64,000 nt of DNA from Streptomyces sp. MUM 178J (GCF_022414575.1 NZ_JADWYQ010000005.1:124001-188000), one strand, 5' to 3'. Numbered from the stretch's first letter, positions 13,336 through 22,621 are shown. Notes: generated by a model not told the origin, from the sequence alone. Numbers and translations: made by a program.

Positions 13336-13872
13336 CTGACGAAGGATCATGAAGCCGGATGAGAAGTGATCTTCATACGCGAAGCATCCGAGTGGTCGCG
13401 ATACGTGACATCCAAGCTCGTTTCCGCTGGTCGAGGCATGTTTGCCATATCAAACGATGGGATCTACATGCAAATTCGCAACGGACCGTTCCGGGTGATA
13501 TTGGACCCGTAGTCACTCACGAGGGGGCCTCATCGGAGCGAAGTGGACGGCCGCCGCCGGGTCGCGCACTCGTTCACACATTCACGAGCAATCGAGACGC
13601 CGCCGAGCGGTGACCTTTCTGTGACCTGCACCACTCGCCCCGAGGGTCGCCAAAAGCGGGCTTGGCCAACGGACCGCGGGAGTGGTAGGCCCCCGGCAAT
13701 TCGGGCGTTTCACAGAAAGCCCGTGATCACGGCCGTGATCACGCATGCCCGTTTTGACCGTTACGGCGTCAATAAAGGCCCGCGGGAAGCGGATTCAAGG
13801 GTTCCGTACGCAACTGTGGCGCAACACACGTTTCTTGAAGGGAACCGTGCCGGCTTGATAGCGGTTGTTCTC
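13336..13872. other. 537-bp upstream region of the NlpC/P60 gene
   Basis: No protein-coding sequence of convincing composition is seen here although frames stay open. The region is less GC-rich than its surroundings and probably holds the promoter and a long leader for the hydrolase. It contains direct GTGACC repeats near 13609-13625 and a 20-bp palindrome at 13723. I looked for a c-di-AMP (ydaO) riboswitch, which precedes some Streptomyces wall hydrolases, but could not align its conserved core. Confidence 0.4.
13723..13742. promoter_or_regulatory. perfect 20-bp palindrome, operator-like
   Basis: GTGATCACGGCCGTGATCAC is a perfect palindrome made of two GTGATCAC blocks, each itself palindromic, flanking GGCC. 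It lies 131 bases before the NlpC/P60 start. No U-tract follows, so it looks like a protein-binding site rather than a terminator. The binding factor is unknown. Confidence 0.4.
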
Positions 13873-14745
13873 ATGTCCCAGACCGCTCACATACCCAGCC
13901 ACCGGAAGCCCCGCCGCAGCGCCTCGAAGCTCTCGCTGCGCGCCGGAGTTGCCGGTGGCGTCCTCAGCACCTTTGCGGTGGCCGGTGCGGCCGGTCCGGC
14001 GAACGCCGACCCGGTGACCGAGACCATCGAGATGCCCATGATCACCGCCGACCTCTCGGTCGCCGCGGCGCAGGCCGCCGCGGCCACCCAGCAGGTCGCC
14101 GTCGACCTCGAACTCCAGGCGCAGCAGGACGAACTGCGCGCCCAGGAGGACGCCGCCGCGGAGAAGGCCGCAAAGGCCGCCGAGAAGGCCAAGGAAGAGG
14201 CGGACCGCAAGGCTGAGGCCACGGCGAAGGAGGAGGCCAGGAAGCGCGCCGAGGCCGAGGCCGAGGAGCGTGCCTCCCGCACAGCCGAGCGGACCTCCCT
14301 GTCCTCGTACAGCGCCTCCTCGGGCTCCTCCGGCTCCTCCGGCTCCTCCGCGAGCGCCGGCTCCTCCGGCAGCAGCTCGCAGCAGGCCACGGGCAGCGTC
14401 GCGACCGTCATCGGCTTCCTGAAGGCACAGCTCGGCGACGCCTACATCATGGGCGCCACCGGCCCCAACGCCTGGGACTGCTCCAGCCTGGTCCAGGCCG
14501 CGTTCCGCCAGGTCGGCATCGAGCTGCCGCGCGTCTCGCAGGCCCAGTCGACCGCGGGCACCCAGGTGAGCCTGTCGAACCTCCAGGTCGGCGACATCCT
14601 CTACTGGGGCGCCGCGGGCTCCGCGTACCACACGGGCGTCTACATCGGGAACGGCCAGTACCTCGACGCCGCCAACCCCGGCAAGGGCGTGGTGATCCAG
14701 GACCTTTCGGGCTACCCGGCGACGGGCGCGGTCCGCGTGCTGTGA
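13873..14745 (+). CDS. secreted NlpC/P60 family cell-wall hydrolase with coiled coil
   Basis: Probable peptidoglycan endopeptidase. The 290-residue protein begins at ATG 13873 with a basic signal peptide (RKPRRSASKLSLRAG, cleavage near ANA-DP at residue 45). Residues about 65-145 form an Ala/Glu/Lys coiled coil, followed by a Ser/Gly linker (about 150-175), then an NlpC/P60 domain with catalytic Cys in WDCSSLVQAAF, His in YHTGVYIGNG and a polar residue in LDAANPG. This RipA/CwlO-like layout suggests a hydrolase held inactive or positioned by its coiled coil. A strong hairpin terminator follows. The gene is divergent from nuoA. Confidence 0.9.
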   Translation: MSQTAHIPSHRKPRRSASKLSLRAGVAGGVLSTFAVAGAAGPANADPVTETIEMPMITADLSVAAAQAAAATQQVAVDLELQAQQDELRAQEDAAAEKAAKAAEKAKEEADRKAEATAKEEARKRAEAEAEERASRTAERTSLSSYSASSGSSGSSGSSASAGSSGSSSQQATGSVATVIGFLKAQLGDAYIMGATGPNAWDCSSLVQAAFRQVGIELPRVSQAQSTAGTQVSLSNLQVGDILYWGAAGSAYHTGVYIGNGQYLDAANPGKGVVIQDLSGYPATGAVRVL

Positions 14746-14760
14746 CCGCGGCGCCCACGC

Positions 14761-14804
14761 CGTGAGGGCCGCCGCTCCCCCGTCCGGGAGCGGCGGCCCT
14801 CACG
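14761..14804. terminator. strong hairpin terminator
   Basis: A perfect 19-bp inverted repeat (14761-14779 with 14786-14804) with a 6-base loop begins 16 bases after the NlpC/P60 stop. It lacks a long U-tract, as is common in Streptomyces. It lies between convergent genes and may act in both directions. Confidence 0.8.
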
Positions 14805-14807
14805 TTG

Positions 14808-14896
14808 CAGGCCTTCGTTTCAGACTTCGGTTCAGGCCTTCAGTTCAGGCCTTCAGTTCAGGCCGTCGGTTCAAGCCGTCGGTTTCAGGCCTTCGG
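14808..14896. repeat. 13-bp imperfect tandem repeat, about seven units
   Basis: Units of the form CAGGCCTTCAGTT follow one another seven times, with lengths of 12-14 bases. The block runs from the terminator hairpin into the last codons of the minus-strand reductase gene, covering its stop codon at 14885. Units 3 and 4 are identical. Confidence 0.85.
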
Positions 14897-16171
14897 CGCC
14901 GCTTTCGACAGGCCGTTGATGATGCGGTCCATCGCATCGCCGCCCGTCGGGTCGGTCAGGTTCGCCAGCATCTTCAGCGTGAACTTCATCAGCACCGGAT
15001 GCGTCAGTCCGCGCTGGGTGGCGATCTTCATGACCTTCGGATTGCCGATGAGCTTCACAAACGCCCGGCCGAGCGTGTAGTAGCCGCCGTAGGTGTCCTT
15101 GAGGACCTTGGGGTAGTGGAGCAGGGCGGCCTCGCGCTGGGCCGGGGTGCGCCGCGCGTGGGCCTGCACGATGACGTCCGCGGCGATCTGGCCGGACTCC
15201 ATGGCGTACGCGATGCCCTCGCCGTTGAACGGGTTGACCAGGCCGCCCGCGTCGCCGACCAGCAGCAGGCCGCGGGTGTAGTGCGGCTGCCGGTTGAAGG
15301 CCATGGGCAGCGCCGCGCCGCGGATCGGGCCGGTCATGTTCTCGGGCACGTACCCCCAGTCCTCCGGCATGGAGGCGCACCATGTCTTGAGCACCTCGCG
15401 CCAGTCCAGCTCCCGGAAGGAGGCGGTGGTGTTCAGCACGCCGAGACCGACGTTGGAGGTGCCGTCGCCCATGCCGAAGATCCAGCCGTAGCCGGGCAGC
15501 AGCCGGTCCTCGCCGGGCCCGCGGCGGTCCCACAGCTCCAGCCAGGACTCCAGATAGTCGTCGTCGTGGCGGGGCGAGGTGAAGTAGGTGCGCACGGCCA
15601 CCCCCATGGGGCGGTCCTCGCGGCGGTGCAGGCCCATCGCCAGCGAGATCCGGGAGGAGTTGCCGTCGGCGGCGACGACGAGCGGGGCGCGGAAGACCAC
15701 GTCCCGCTTCTCCTCGCCCAGCTTGGCGTGCACGCCCGTGATGCGACCGGTGCGGTCGTCGAGGACCGGGGCGCCGACGTTGCAGCGCTCGTACAGCCGC
15801 GCGCCCGCCTTCTGCGCCTGCCGGGCGAGCTGCTCGTCGAAGTCGTCGCGCTTGCGGACGAGTCCGTAGTCCGGATACGAGGCCAGATCCGGCCAGTCGA
15901 GCTGGAGCCGCACCCCTCCGCCGATGATCCGCAGGCCCTTGTTGCGCAGCCAGCCGGCTTCCTCTGAGATGTCGACGCCCATCGCCACCAGCTGCTTGAC
16001 GGCGCGGGGCGTGAGGCCGTCGCCGCAGACCTTCTCGCGCGGGAAGGCGGTCTTCTCCAGCAACAGGACGTCCAGCCCGGACTTGGCCAGGTGGTAGGCG
16101 GTTGTGGAGCCGGCCGGGCCTGCCCCGACGACGATCACATCGGCGGTGTGTTCGGAGAGGGGCTCGGTCAC
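14885..16171 (-). CDS. geranylgeranyl reductase family FAD oxidoreductase (probable menaquinone side-chain reductase)
   Basis: Flavoprotein of the geranylgeranyl reductase family, which saturates isoprenoid double bonds. An FAD Rossmann motif (VIVVGAGPAGSTTAYHLA) opens the protein, followed by the family's KVCGDGLTPRAV segment and a second FAD motif GLLLVGDAGGLVNPFNGEGI. Streptomyces make partly hydrogenated menaquinones, and the gene lies next to menG and the nuo operon, so a MenJ-like role on the quinone side chain is likely; carotenoid or archaeal-type lipid reduction is the alternative. I chose GTG at 16171 (428 residues), preceded by GGGAG; an upstream GTG at 16213 adds 14 unconserved residues. 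Confidence 0.82.
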   Translation of the reverse strand: MTEPLSEHTADVIVVGAGPAGSTTAYHLAKSGLDVLLLEKTAFPREKVCGDGLTPRAVKQLVAMGVDISEEAGWLRNKGLRIIGGGVRLQLDWPDLASYPDYGLVRKRDDFDEQLARQAQKAGARLYERCNVGAPVLDDRTGRITGVHAKLGEEKRDVVFRAPLVVAADGNSSRISLAMGLHRREDRPMGVAVRTYFTSPRHDDDYLESWLELWDRRGPGEDRLLPGYGWIFGMGDGTSNVGLGVLNTTASFRELDWREVLKTWCASMPEDWGYVPENMTGPIRGAALPMAFNRQPHYTRGLLLVGDAGGLVNPFNGEGIAYAMESGQIAADVIVQAHARRTPAQREAALLHYPKVLKDTYGGYYTLGRAFVKLIGNPKVMKIATQRGLTHPVLMKFTLKMLANLTDPTGGDAMDRIINGLSKAAPKA

Positions 16172-16244
16172 GGCGGGGGCTCCCGATTGCTCGTTATTGC
16201 GTACCGAAGGCACAGGACGTGTGCAGTCTATGGGGGCGCGCCGA

Positions 16245-16946
16245 TCACCGGCCGACGGGCTTGAACCCCCGGTGCAGGGCCACGATCCCGCCGGTCAGAT
16301 TGCGCCAGGCGACCTTCGACCAGCCGGCCCGCTGGAGCATGCGCGCCAGCTCGGCCTGCTCGGGCCACGACTGGATCGACTCGGCGAGATAGACGTACGC
16401 GTCGGGGCTGGACGACACGGCCCGCGCCACCGGCGGCAGCGCCCGCATCAGGTACTCCTCGTACACCGTCCGGAACGGCGCCCAGACAGGATGCGAGAAC
16501 TCGCAGATCACCACCCGCCCGCCGGGCTTGGTCACTCGGAGCATCTCGCGCAGCGCCGCCCCGGTGTCCTGGACGTTGCGCAGTCCGAAGGAGATCGTCA
16601 CCGCGTCGAAGACGTCGTCCCTGAACGGCAGTCTCATCGCGTCGCCCGCGGTCAGCGGCAGCCACGGGTGGCGCTTCTTGCCCTGGCGCAGCATCCCGAG
16701 CGAGAAGTCGCAGGGCACGACGTACGCTCCGCTCTCGGTGAACGGCATCGACGACGTCCCGGTCCCGGCCGCCAGATCCAGCACCTTCTGCGCGGGCCGC
16801 GCGTCCACCGCCCTGGCGACCTCCCGCCGCCAGCGCCGGTCCTGGCCGAGCGAGAGCACGTCGTTGGTGAGGTCGTAGTTGGCCGCCACGTCGTCGAACA
16901 TGGAGGCGACTTCATGCGGCTGCTTGTCCAGCGAGGCTCGGGTCAC
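16245..16946 (-). CDS. menG: demethylmenaquinone methyltransferase
   Basis: SAM-dependent C-methyltransferase of the UbiE/MenG family, catalysing the last step of menaquinone synthesis. The 233-residue protein has the UbiE start pattern [20 protein letters not shown], the SAM-binding motif [12 protein letters not shown], and the UbiE signatures [12 protein letters not shown] and [17 protein letters not shown]. It starts with GTG at 16946. With the neighbouring reductase and mqnC it forms part of a menaquinone neighbourhood. Confidence 0.93.
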   Translation of the reverse strand: MTRASLDKQPHEVASMFDDVAANYDLTNDVLSLGQDRRWRREVARAVDARPAQKVLDLAAGTGTSSMPFTESGAYVVPCDFSLGMLRQGKKRHPWLPLTAGDAMRLPFRDDVFDAVTISFGLRNVQDTGAALREMLRVTKPGGRVVICEFSHPVWAPFRTVYEEYLMRALPPVARAVSSSPDAYVYLAESIQSWPEQAELARMLQRAGWSKVAWRNLTGGIVALHRGFKPVGR

Positions 16947-17006
16947 GCGCCCATTGTGCCGGTCGGGCGGACCCGGCGGCCGAGCGGGGCACTCGGGTCG
17001 CGGCCC

Positions 17007-17024
17007 CCGGAGCCCGGGCTCCGG
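17007..17024. terminator. perfect 18-bp palindrome between menG and upstream genes
   Basis: CCGGAGCCCGGGCTCCGG lies in the gap between menG and the remnant ORF, flanked by GGCC. It could terminate transcription arriving from mqnC on the minus strand, although it lacks a loop and a U-tract and could equally be a binding site. Confidence 0.35.
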
Positions 17025-17052
17025 CCACCTCCCGCGGACTCCGACGCCGCGC

Positions 17053-17289
17053 CTACTGCACCCCGGGCGTCAGCTCGATGCGCATATCGTCGGCCTCCCG
17101 CAGCACATGGACATGGTCGGTCCTCGCCCGCCAGCCGATGGGCACGGTGTAGTAGCGCCCGTCGCGCGCCGCGATGAGCCGCAGACCCGAGTAGCGGTAG
17201 CGGAAGTGCACGTTCTCGCCGAGGTCCTCGAAGCGGAGTTCCGGAGAGCGCGAGGTGAGGCGGAGCCGCCGGGAGACCGGCGGGGCGGC
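17053..17289 (-). pseudogene. in-frame coding-like continuation after the amidohydrolase stop, 78 codons
   Basis: From the TGA ending the amidohydrolase-like gene (17290-17292) the same frame stays open for 78 codons to a TAG at 17053. Codon third positions are strongly GC, and the peptide looks protein-like, for example ELRFEDLGENVHFRYRYSG then GRYYTVPIGWRARTDHVHVL. No start codon is present near the beginning; the first is a GTG at 17211, which would give 52 residues. It may be a small gene using that GTG, the tail of an originally longer gene, or a separated C-terminal domain. I do not recognise the family. Confidence 0.35.
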
Positions 17290-17928
17290 TCAGCGCCGCC
17301 GGTACACCAGCCGTCCCGCGAGCACGGTCGCGACGCAGGCCCCCGCGCCCTGTTCGACGAGCGCGGCCTCGTCGGGGACGTCGAAGGCCGCCAGATCCGC
17401 GCGGGCCGCCTGCCGCAGGGGAGCGTGGACCGAAGCCGCGAGGCCGGCGGCCACGGCGAGGGGGTCGAGGCGCGGGGCCCGGCCGGCGGGGGCCGTGAGC
17501 GCGGGGAGGACTGCCAGACCGGAGCGGGCGACCGCGGGCCGCGCCCACTGTGGGATGGGCCCCGCCAGGGCGGTGACGCCGTGCGCGAGCATCCGCTGGA
17601 GGCCCCGCCGTACGCTGCCCGCCCAGCGGGCCTCGTCCAGATGCAGCCGCTCCAGCGCCTCGCCGGTGATCGGCTCGACGCCGAGCCGGTCCGCCTCGCG
17701 CGGGTCCGGATGGTAGGCGCGGGTGAGCAGCTGTCCGGCGTGCGGCTGGCACAGGCCGGGGGTGAGGATGCCCGGCCAGCGGCGTACGCGTGCGGCGGGG
17801 TGCGCGGCGGCGAGTTCCCGGTACCGGCCGAGTGCGGCGATCCGGTCACCGTCGACGAGGACCGCGCCGTCGGCCGCGGGCGGCGCGCCGACCGGCAGCA
17901 GCAGCGGCGCCGTGTGCAGCGTCAGCAA
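17290..17928 (-). CDS. shortened amidohydrolase-like protein without metal-binding HxH motif
   Basis: The 212-residue product resembles both ends of metal-dependent amidohydrolases (imidazolonepropionase/deaminase type): an N-terminal beta-sandwich strand set (DGAVLVDGDRIAALGRY) and a C-terminal return (ADLAAFDV...GACVATVLAGRLVYR). Between them most of the TIM barrel is missing, and the usual HTH metal site after the PGL motif reads TPGLCQPHAGQ. It is therefore unlikely to be a functional hydrolase. Start TTG at 17928 has GAGG upstream, 7 bases after the mqnC stop, so it is cotranscribed with mqnC. A role linked to aminofutalosine processing is speculation. Confidence 0.7.
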   Translation of the reverse strand: MLTLHTAPLLLPVGAPPAADGAVLVDGDRIAALGRYRELAAAHPAARVRRWPGILTPGLCQPHAGQLLTRAYHPDPREADRLGVEPITGEALERLHLDEARWAGSVRRGLQRMLAHGVTALAGPIPQWARPAVARSGLAVLPALTAPAGRAPRLDPLAVAAGLAASVHAPLRQAARADLAAFDVPDEAALVEQGAGACVATVLAGRLVYRRR

Positions 17929-17935
17929 CGCCGCC

Positions 17936-19135
17936 TCAGCTGGACGCGAGGAGCTTCAGCTCCGGGTGGGCCGTGCCCCCTGCGATGGCCGTGGAGGAGA
18001 TATGGGAGGCCACCCGCTCGTCGGCCGGGTCGTTCGCCGGGTCGTCGTGGACGACGAGGTGCTCGTACGTCGTCGCGCGCTGCGCCGGGACGCGGCCCGC
18101 CCGGCGGATCAGGTCGATGATCTCCTGGCGGTTCGAGCGGTGCTTCGCGCCCGCCGAGGAGACGACGTTCTCCTCCAGCATGATCGAGCCCAGGTCGTCC
18201 GCGCCGTAGTGCAGCGACAGTTGGCCGATCTCCTTGCCGGTGGTCAGCCAGGAACCCTGGATATGGGGGATGTTGTCCATGAAGAGCCGGGCGGTCGCGA
18301 TCATCCGCAGATACTCGAAGATCGTGGCCTGGGTGCGGCCCTTCAGATGGTTGTTCTCCGGCTGGTACGTGTACGGGATGAAGGCCCTGAAGCCGCCCGT
18401 CCGGTCCTGAACGTCGCGGATCATCCGCAGATGCTCGATCCGCTCGGCGTTGGTCTCGCCCGTCCCCATCAGCATGGTCGACGTGGACTCGACGCCCAGG
18501 CCGTGGGCGATCTCCATGATCTCCAGCCAGCGCTCGCCGCTCTCCTTGAGCGGGGCGATGGCCTTGCGGGGGCGCTTTGGGAGCAGCTCCGCGCCCGCGC
18601 CTGCGAAGGAGTCGAGTCCGGCGGCGTGGATGCGGGAGATCGCCTCCTCGACCGAGACGCCCGAGATGCGGGCCATGTGCTCGACCTCGGAGGCGCCCAG
18701 CGAGTGGATCACCAGCTGGGGGAACTCCTCCTTGATCGCCGCGAAGTGCTTCTCGTAGTACTCGACGCCGTAGTCCGGGTGGTGTCCGCCCTGGAACATG
18801 ATCTGCGTGCCGCCCAGTTCCACGGTCTCCGCGCAGCGCCGCAGGATGTCGTCCAGATCGCGCGTCCAGCCCTTGGCGGTGTCCTTCGGCGGCGCGTAGA
18901 AGGCGCAGAACTTGCACGCCGTCACACAGACGTTGGTGTAGTTGATGTTCCGCTCGATGATGTACGTGGCGATGTGCTCGGCGCCCGCGTACCGCCTCCG
19001 CCGCACCTCGTCGGCCGCCGCGCCCAGCGCGTGCAGCGGCGCGCGGCGGTACAGCTCGAGGGCTTCCTCGGGGGTGATCCGCCCACCTGCGGCGGCGCGG
19101 TCGAGGATGGGCTGAAGGTCGGCCTTCTCGATCAC
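17936..19135 (-). CDS. mqnC: cyclic dehypoxanthinyl futalosine synthase (radical SAM)
   Basis: MqnC cyclises dehypoxanthine futalosine in the futalosine route to menaquinone. The 399-residue protein has the radical-SAM cluster motif CVTACKFC with the following AFYAPPKD, and long stretches typical of the MqnC/CofH group (GGTQIMFQGGHHPDYGVEYYE, STSTMLMGTGETNAER). GTG at 19135 is preceded by AAGGGA; the longer open frame upstream shows no conservation. The TTG of the next gene follows within 10 bases. Confidence 0.93.
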   Translation of the reverse strand: MIEKADLQPILDRAAAGGRITPEEALELYRRAPLHALGAAADEVRRRRYAGAEHIATYIIERNINYTNVCVTACKFCAFYAPPKDTAKGWTRDLDDILRRCAETVELGGTQIMFQGGHHPDYGVEYYEKHFAAIKEEFPQLVIHSLGASEVEHMARISGVSVEEAISRIHAAGLDSFAGAGAELLPKRPRKAIAPLKESGERWLEIMEIAHGLGVESTSTMLMGTGETNAERIEHLRMIRDVQDRTGGFRAFIPYTYQPENNHLKGRTQATIFEYLRMIATARLFMDNIPHIQGSWLTTGKEIGQLSLHYGADDLGSIMLEENVVSSAGAKHRSNRQEIIDLIRRAGRVPAQRATTYEHLVVHDDPANDPADERVASHISSTAIAGGTAHPELKLLASS

Positions 19136-19209
19136 CGGGCGTCCCTTTCGAAGGGTTCTGGACGGACCGGACCAGCCTACGCCAGCGGTTTCGCTCGGTT
19201 TTCGCCCCC

Positions 19210-20976
19210 TCAGCCGCTCGGCTCGCCGCTCTTGGCAAGGGTGCCGGACGGTTTGCCCGCGGCCTCCTCGTCCGACTGGTAGCGCAGGGTGCCGTCGCCG
19301 CCGAGTGTGAACGTCAGCTCCGCGCGGCCTCCGGTGCACTTGCCCTTGCCCGCGCCCGGGCGGTCCGGGTCGGGGCGCTCCTCGATGCGGACCTCGCGGG
19401 CGGTCGCGGACACCAGCCTGCCGATGCCATGGCAGGTGATCTCCACGCCCAGCAGGGAGATGGAGTTGGTGGTGCGCAGGACGTCCTCACCCTTCGCGCC
19501 CGCCTGGAACTCCGCCGTCACCTGGCCGTGCGGCAGTCCGGTCCGTTCCACCGCGGGGCCGCTCCAGGTCCCGACGAACGCCTCGGGCAGCGTGCCGTAC
19601 GCGCCGTCGGCGTCCTGCGTCGTCGCCGGCTGCGGGCTTGGGGATGTGGCGGGCGGACGTGCCGCGACGTCGTCCTCGCCGTTCCGGCCGCCCGGCCCGC
19701 CGCCGGGCCACAGGCCGAGGAGATGCGTGCCGCCGACCGTGACGGCCGCCAGCGCCCCCGCGACGGTCAGCGCCACGGTGCAGCTGACTCTTCGTCCGTG
19801 CGTACGGCGTGCCGGCGGCCGGTCCCCTGCGGACGGCGGCATCGGTTCGGCCGGGGGACCGAACACACCGATCGCCGGCCTGGAGAAGTCGAGGGGGCCG
19901 GAGACAGGACCGGATACGGGATCGGAAGCCGGTCCGGACGCAGGACCGGCGGCCGATTCCGAGACAGGGCCGGACGCAGGACCGCCGCCCGGCCCGAAGG
20001 CGGGACCGGGGCCCGGCCCGGAGACAGGCCCGAAGGCGGGACCGCCGCCCGGCCCGGAGGCCTGCTCCGGCTCCGCCGCCTCCAGATTCAGCAGGCTGAC
20101 TGCCGACCGGCTCACCTGCTCCACCAGCGGCCCCGGCAGCCACCCCTGCCCGAGCAGCGCGGCGACCCCTTCCGGCGCGAGGGCGCGTGCAACATCCTGC
20201 GGAGCGGGCCGCGCGGACGGGTCCTTGGCCAGGCAGGCGGCGACCAGCTCCCGCAGCTCGCCCTGGAGCGCGCCCAGTTCCGGCTCCTCGTGCACCACCT
20301 TGTACAGCAGCGCGGCGGACGAGTCGCCGGGGAAGGGCGCCCGGCCGGTCGCCGCGTACGCCAGCACCGCACCCAGCGAGAAGATGTCCGCCGCGCCGGT
20401 GACGCCCTTGCCGAGGATCTGCTCGGGCGACATATAGCCGGGCGAGCCGACGGACACGCCGGTCGACGTCAGAGAGGCCGTCCCGTCCGTCGCCCGCGCG
20501 ATCCCGAAGTCGATCAGGCGCGGGCCCTCCGGCGTGAGCAGCACGTTGGACGGCTTCACATCGCGGTGTACCAGGTCCAGTGCGTGCACGGCCCGGAGCG
20601 CCTCGGCGAGCCCCGCGCCCAGGGCCCGTACGGAGTGCCCCGGCAGCGGGCCGTGTTCGGGGACGGCGGAGGAGAGCGGAGGACCGGCCACATAGCCGGT
20701 GGCGATCCAGGGCACGGAGGCGTCCGGGTCGGCGTCGAGCACGGGGGCCGTCCAGCGGCCGCCGACGCGGCGCGCCGCGTCGGCCTCACGCCGGAAGCGA
20801 GCGCGGAACTCCTCGTCGAGCGCGAAGTGGGGGTGGACCACTTTCACGGCGACGGTACGGCCGCCCGCGCTGCGGCCGAGGTAGACCCGCCCCATGCCGC
20901 CCGCGCCGAGCCGGCCGAGCAGCCGGTACGGGCCGACGGTCGCCGGCTCCCCCGGTTCCAGCGGCTGTATCCGCAC
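19210..20976 (-). CDS. membrane-anchored serine/threonine protein kinase
   Basis: The 588-residue protein has a eukaryotic-type kinase domain at residues about 15-270: glycine loop LGRLGAGGMGRVYLG, catalytic Lys in VAVKVV, HRDVKPSNVLL, DFG in LIDFGIARA, and SPGYMSPEQ. A juxtamembrane region (about 310-375) is made of GPASGP/GPAFGP repeats, then one transmembrane helix (VALTVAGALAAVTVGG), an extracytoplasmic Pro/Thr linker and a beta-rich sensor-like domain with two Cys (ITCHGIG, KGKCTGG). Starts with GTG at 20976. It lies directly upstream of mqnC, 74 bases away; its ligand is unknown. Confidence 0.9.
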   Translation of the reverse strand: MRIQPLEPGEPATVGPYRLLGRLGAGGMGRVYLGRSAGGRTVAVKVVHPHFALDEEFRARFRREADAARRVGGRWTAPVLDADPDASVPWIATGYVAGPPLSSAVPEHGPLPGHSVRALGAGLAEALRAVHALDLVHRDVKPSNVLLTPEGPRLIDFGIARATDGTASLTSTGVSVGSPGYMSPEQILGKGVTGAADIFSLGAVLAYAATGRAPFPGDSSAALLYKVVHEEPELGALQGELRELVAACLAKDPSARPAPQDVARALAPEGVAALLGQGWLPGPLVEQVSRSAVSLLNLEAAEPEQASGPGGGPAFGPVSGPGPGPAFGPGGGPASGPVSESAAGPASGPASDPVSGPVSGPLDFSRPAIGVFGPPAEPMPPSAGDRPPARRTHGRRVSCTVALTVAGALAAVTVGGTHLLGLWPGGGPGGRNGEDDVAARPPATSPSPQPATTQDADGAYGTLPEAFVGTWSGPAVERTGLPHGQVTAEFQAGAKGEDVLRTTNSISLLGVEITCHGIGRLVSATAREVRIEERPDPDRPGAGKGKCTGGRAELTFTLGGDGTLRYQSDEEAAGKPSGTLAKSGEPSG

Positions 20977-21104
20977 TTCGCGTCACTCCCCCGGATCTCC
21001 CGCGGACCTCCCGCGGATCCCCCGCGGCGCGTTGCCGCGTGGGCAAGCCTAGGCGGCCCGCGTGGGCCGCCTCACAGGGGTTGTCCCCGCACACAGCCAA
21101 CCGA

Positions 21105-21597
21105 ATGATCCTGCCCGGCGGCCACGGCTACCCGGCGAACTACCGGACGGGCACGGACCTGAAGCTCCAGGAGAACGTCAGCCGGTGGTCGCCGGACGGC
21201 GGGAGTCTGCCGTTCATCGTGGTGATGCCGGTGCTCAACCCGGACTCCGACCACTGCTGCGACGGCAGCGCCATCCCGGGCGAACCGAAGACGGGCACAT
21301 TGATGACCGAGGACGTGCCCCACTTCTTCCGGGCAATTTCCGCACCTTCAAATCCCGTGGCGGCTGGGCGTTCATGTGGTCGTCCTCCGGCGGGTTCGTC
21401 GGGCTGACGCCGGTACTGGAACATCCGGACGAATTCAAGGCGGTGATCGCCTCGGGCCCCGACACCGTGCCCGACTCCCCGCTCTGGTCCGCACACGAGA
21501 GGGAACGCCAGGCATACACCCCGGAAAAACTCGCGAAAACTCTGTCCAGGCGGCCTGCCGCCAAGGAAAACGAGGGTTTCTGGCCTTCCAGATCGAC
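21105..21597 (+). pseudogene. broken putative esterase (alpha/beta-hydrolase fold)
   Basis: Translation gives two pieces of one esterase (PF00756-like) in different frames. The first frame has LPGGHGYPANYRTG, then FIVVMPVLNPDSDHCCDG; the second frame, joined near 21335 at HFFRA/NFRTFKSRGGWAFM, carries the nucleophile elbow WSSSGGFVG and a GPDTVPDS segment. A frameshift near 21335, no N-terminal signal region and overlap of the end with mqnA indicate a decayed, truncated gene. Exact borders are uncertain. Confidence 0.7.
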
Positions 21598-22461
<864 letters not shown>

Positions 22462-22578
22462 CTAGACCCAGGCCGCGCCGCCCGGCGTCGCCGGGTCCGC
22501 CGTCAGCACGTCGACACCCTCTGTCAAACATCCGGGTGACGTGATCTTTCCCTCTACCGCAACGAACACCCTGCGTGC

Positions 22579-22584
22579 TAGGCT
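22579..22584 (+). promoter_or_regulatory. putative -10 element of the cold-shock gene
   Basis: TAGGCT lies 135 bases before the cold-shock ATG, implying a leader of about 125 bases, a length common for cold-shock mRNAs. No clear -35 is seen. Three TTGCAG copies follow in the leader (near 22594, 22611 and 22670). Confidence 0.35.
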
Positions 22585-22621
22585 CAACGCAAGTTGCAGT
22601 TTGGTTTCCCTTGCAGTACAG

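Noticed and set aside
13723..13742. Third Crp site
   Set aside because: The palindrome does not satisfy GTG(N)6GNCAC in either register, so it is listed as an unassigned operator.
13336..13872. c-di-AMP (ydaO) riboswitch before the wall hydrolase
   Set aside because: Such switches precede some Streptomyces hydrolases, but I could not place the conserved GGGGNACC and AAUCCG-type core elements. A covariance-model search would settle it.
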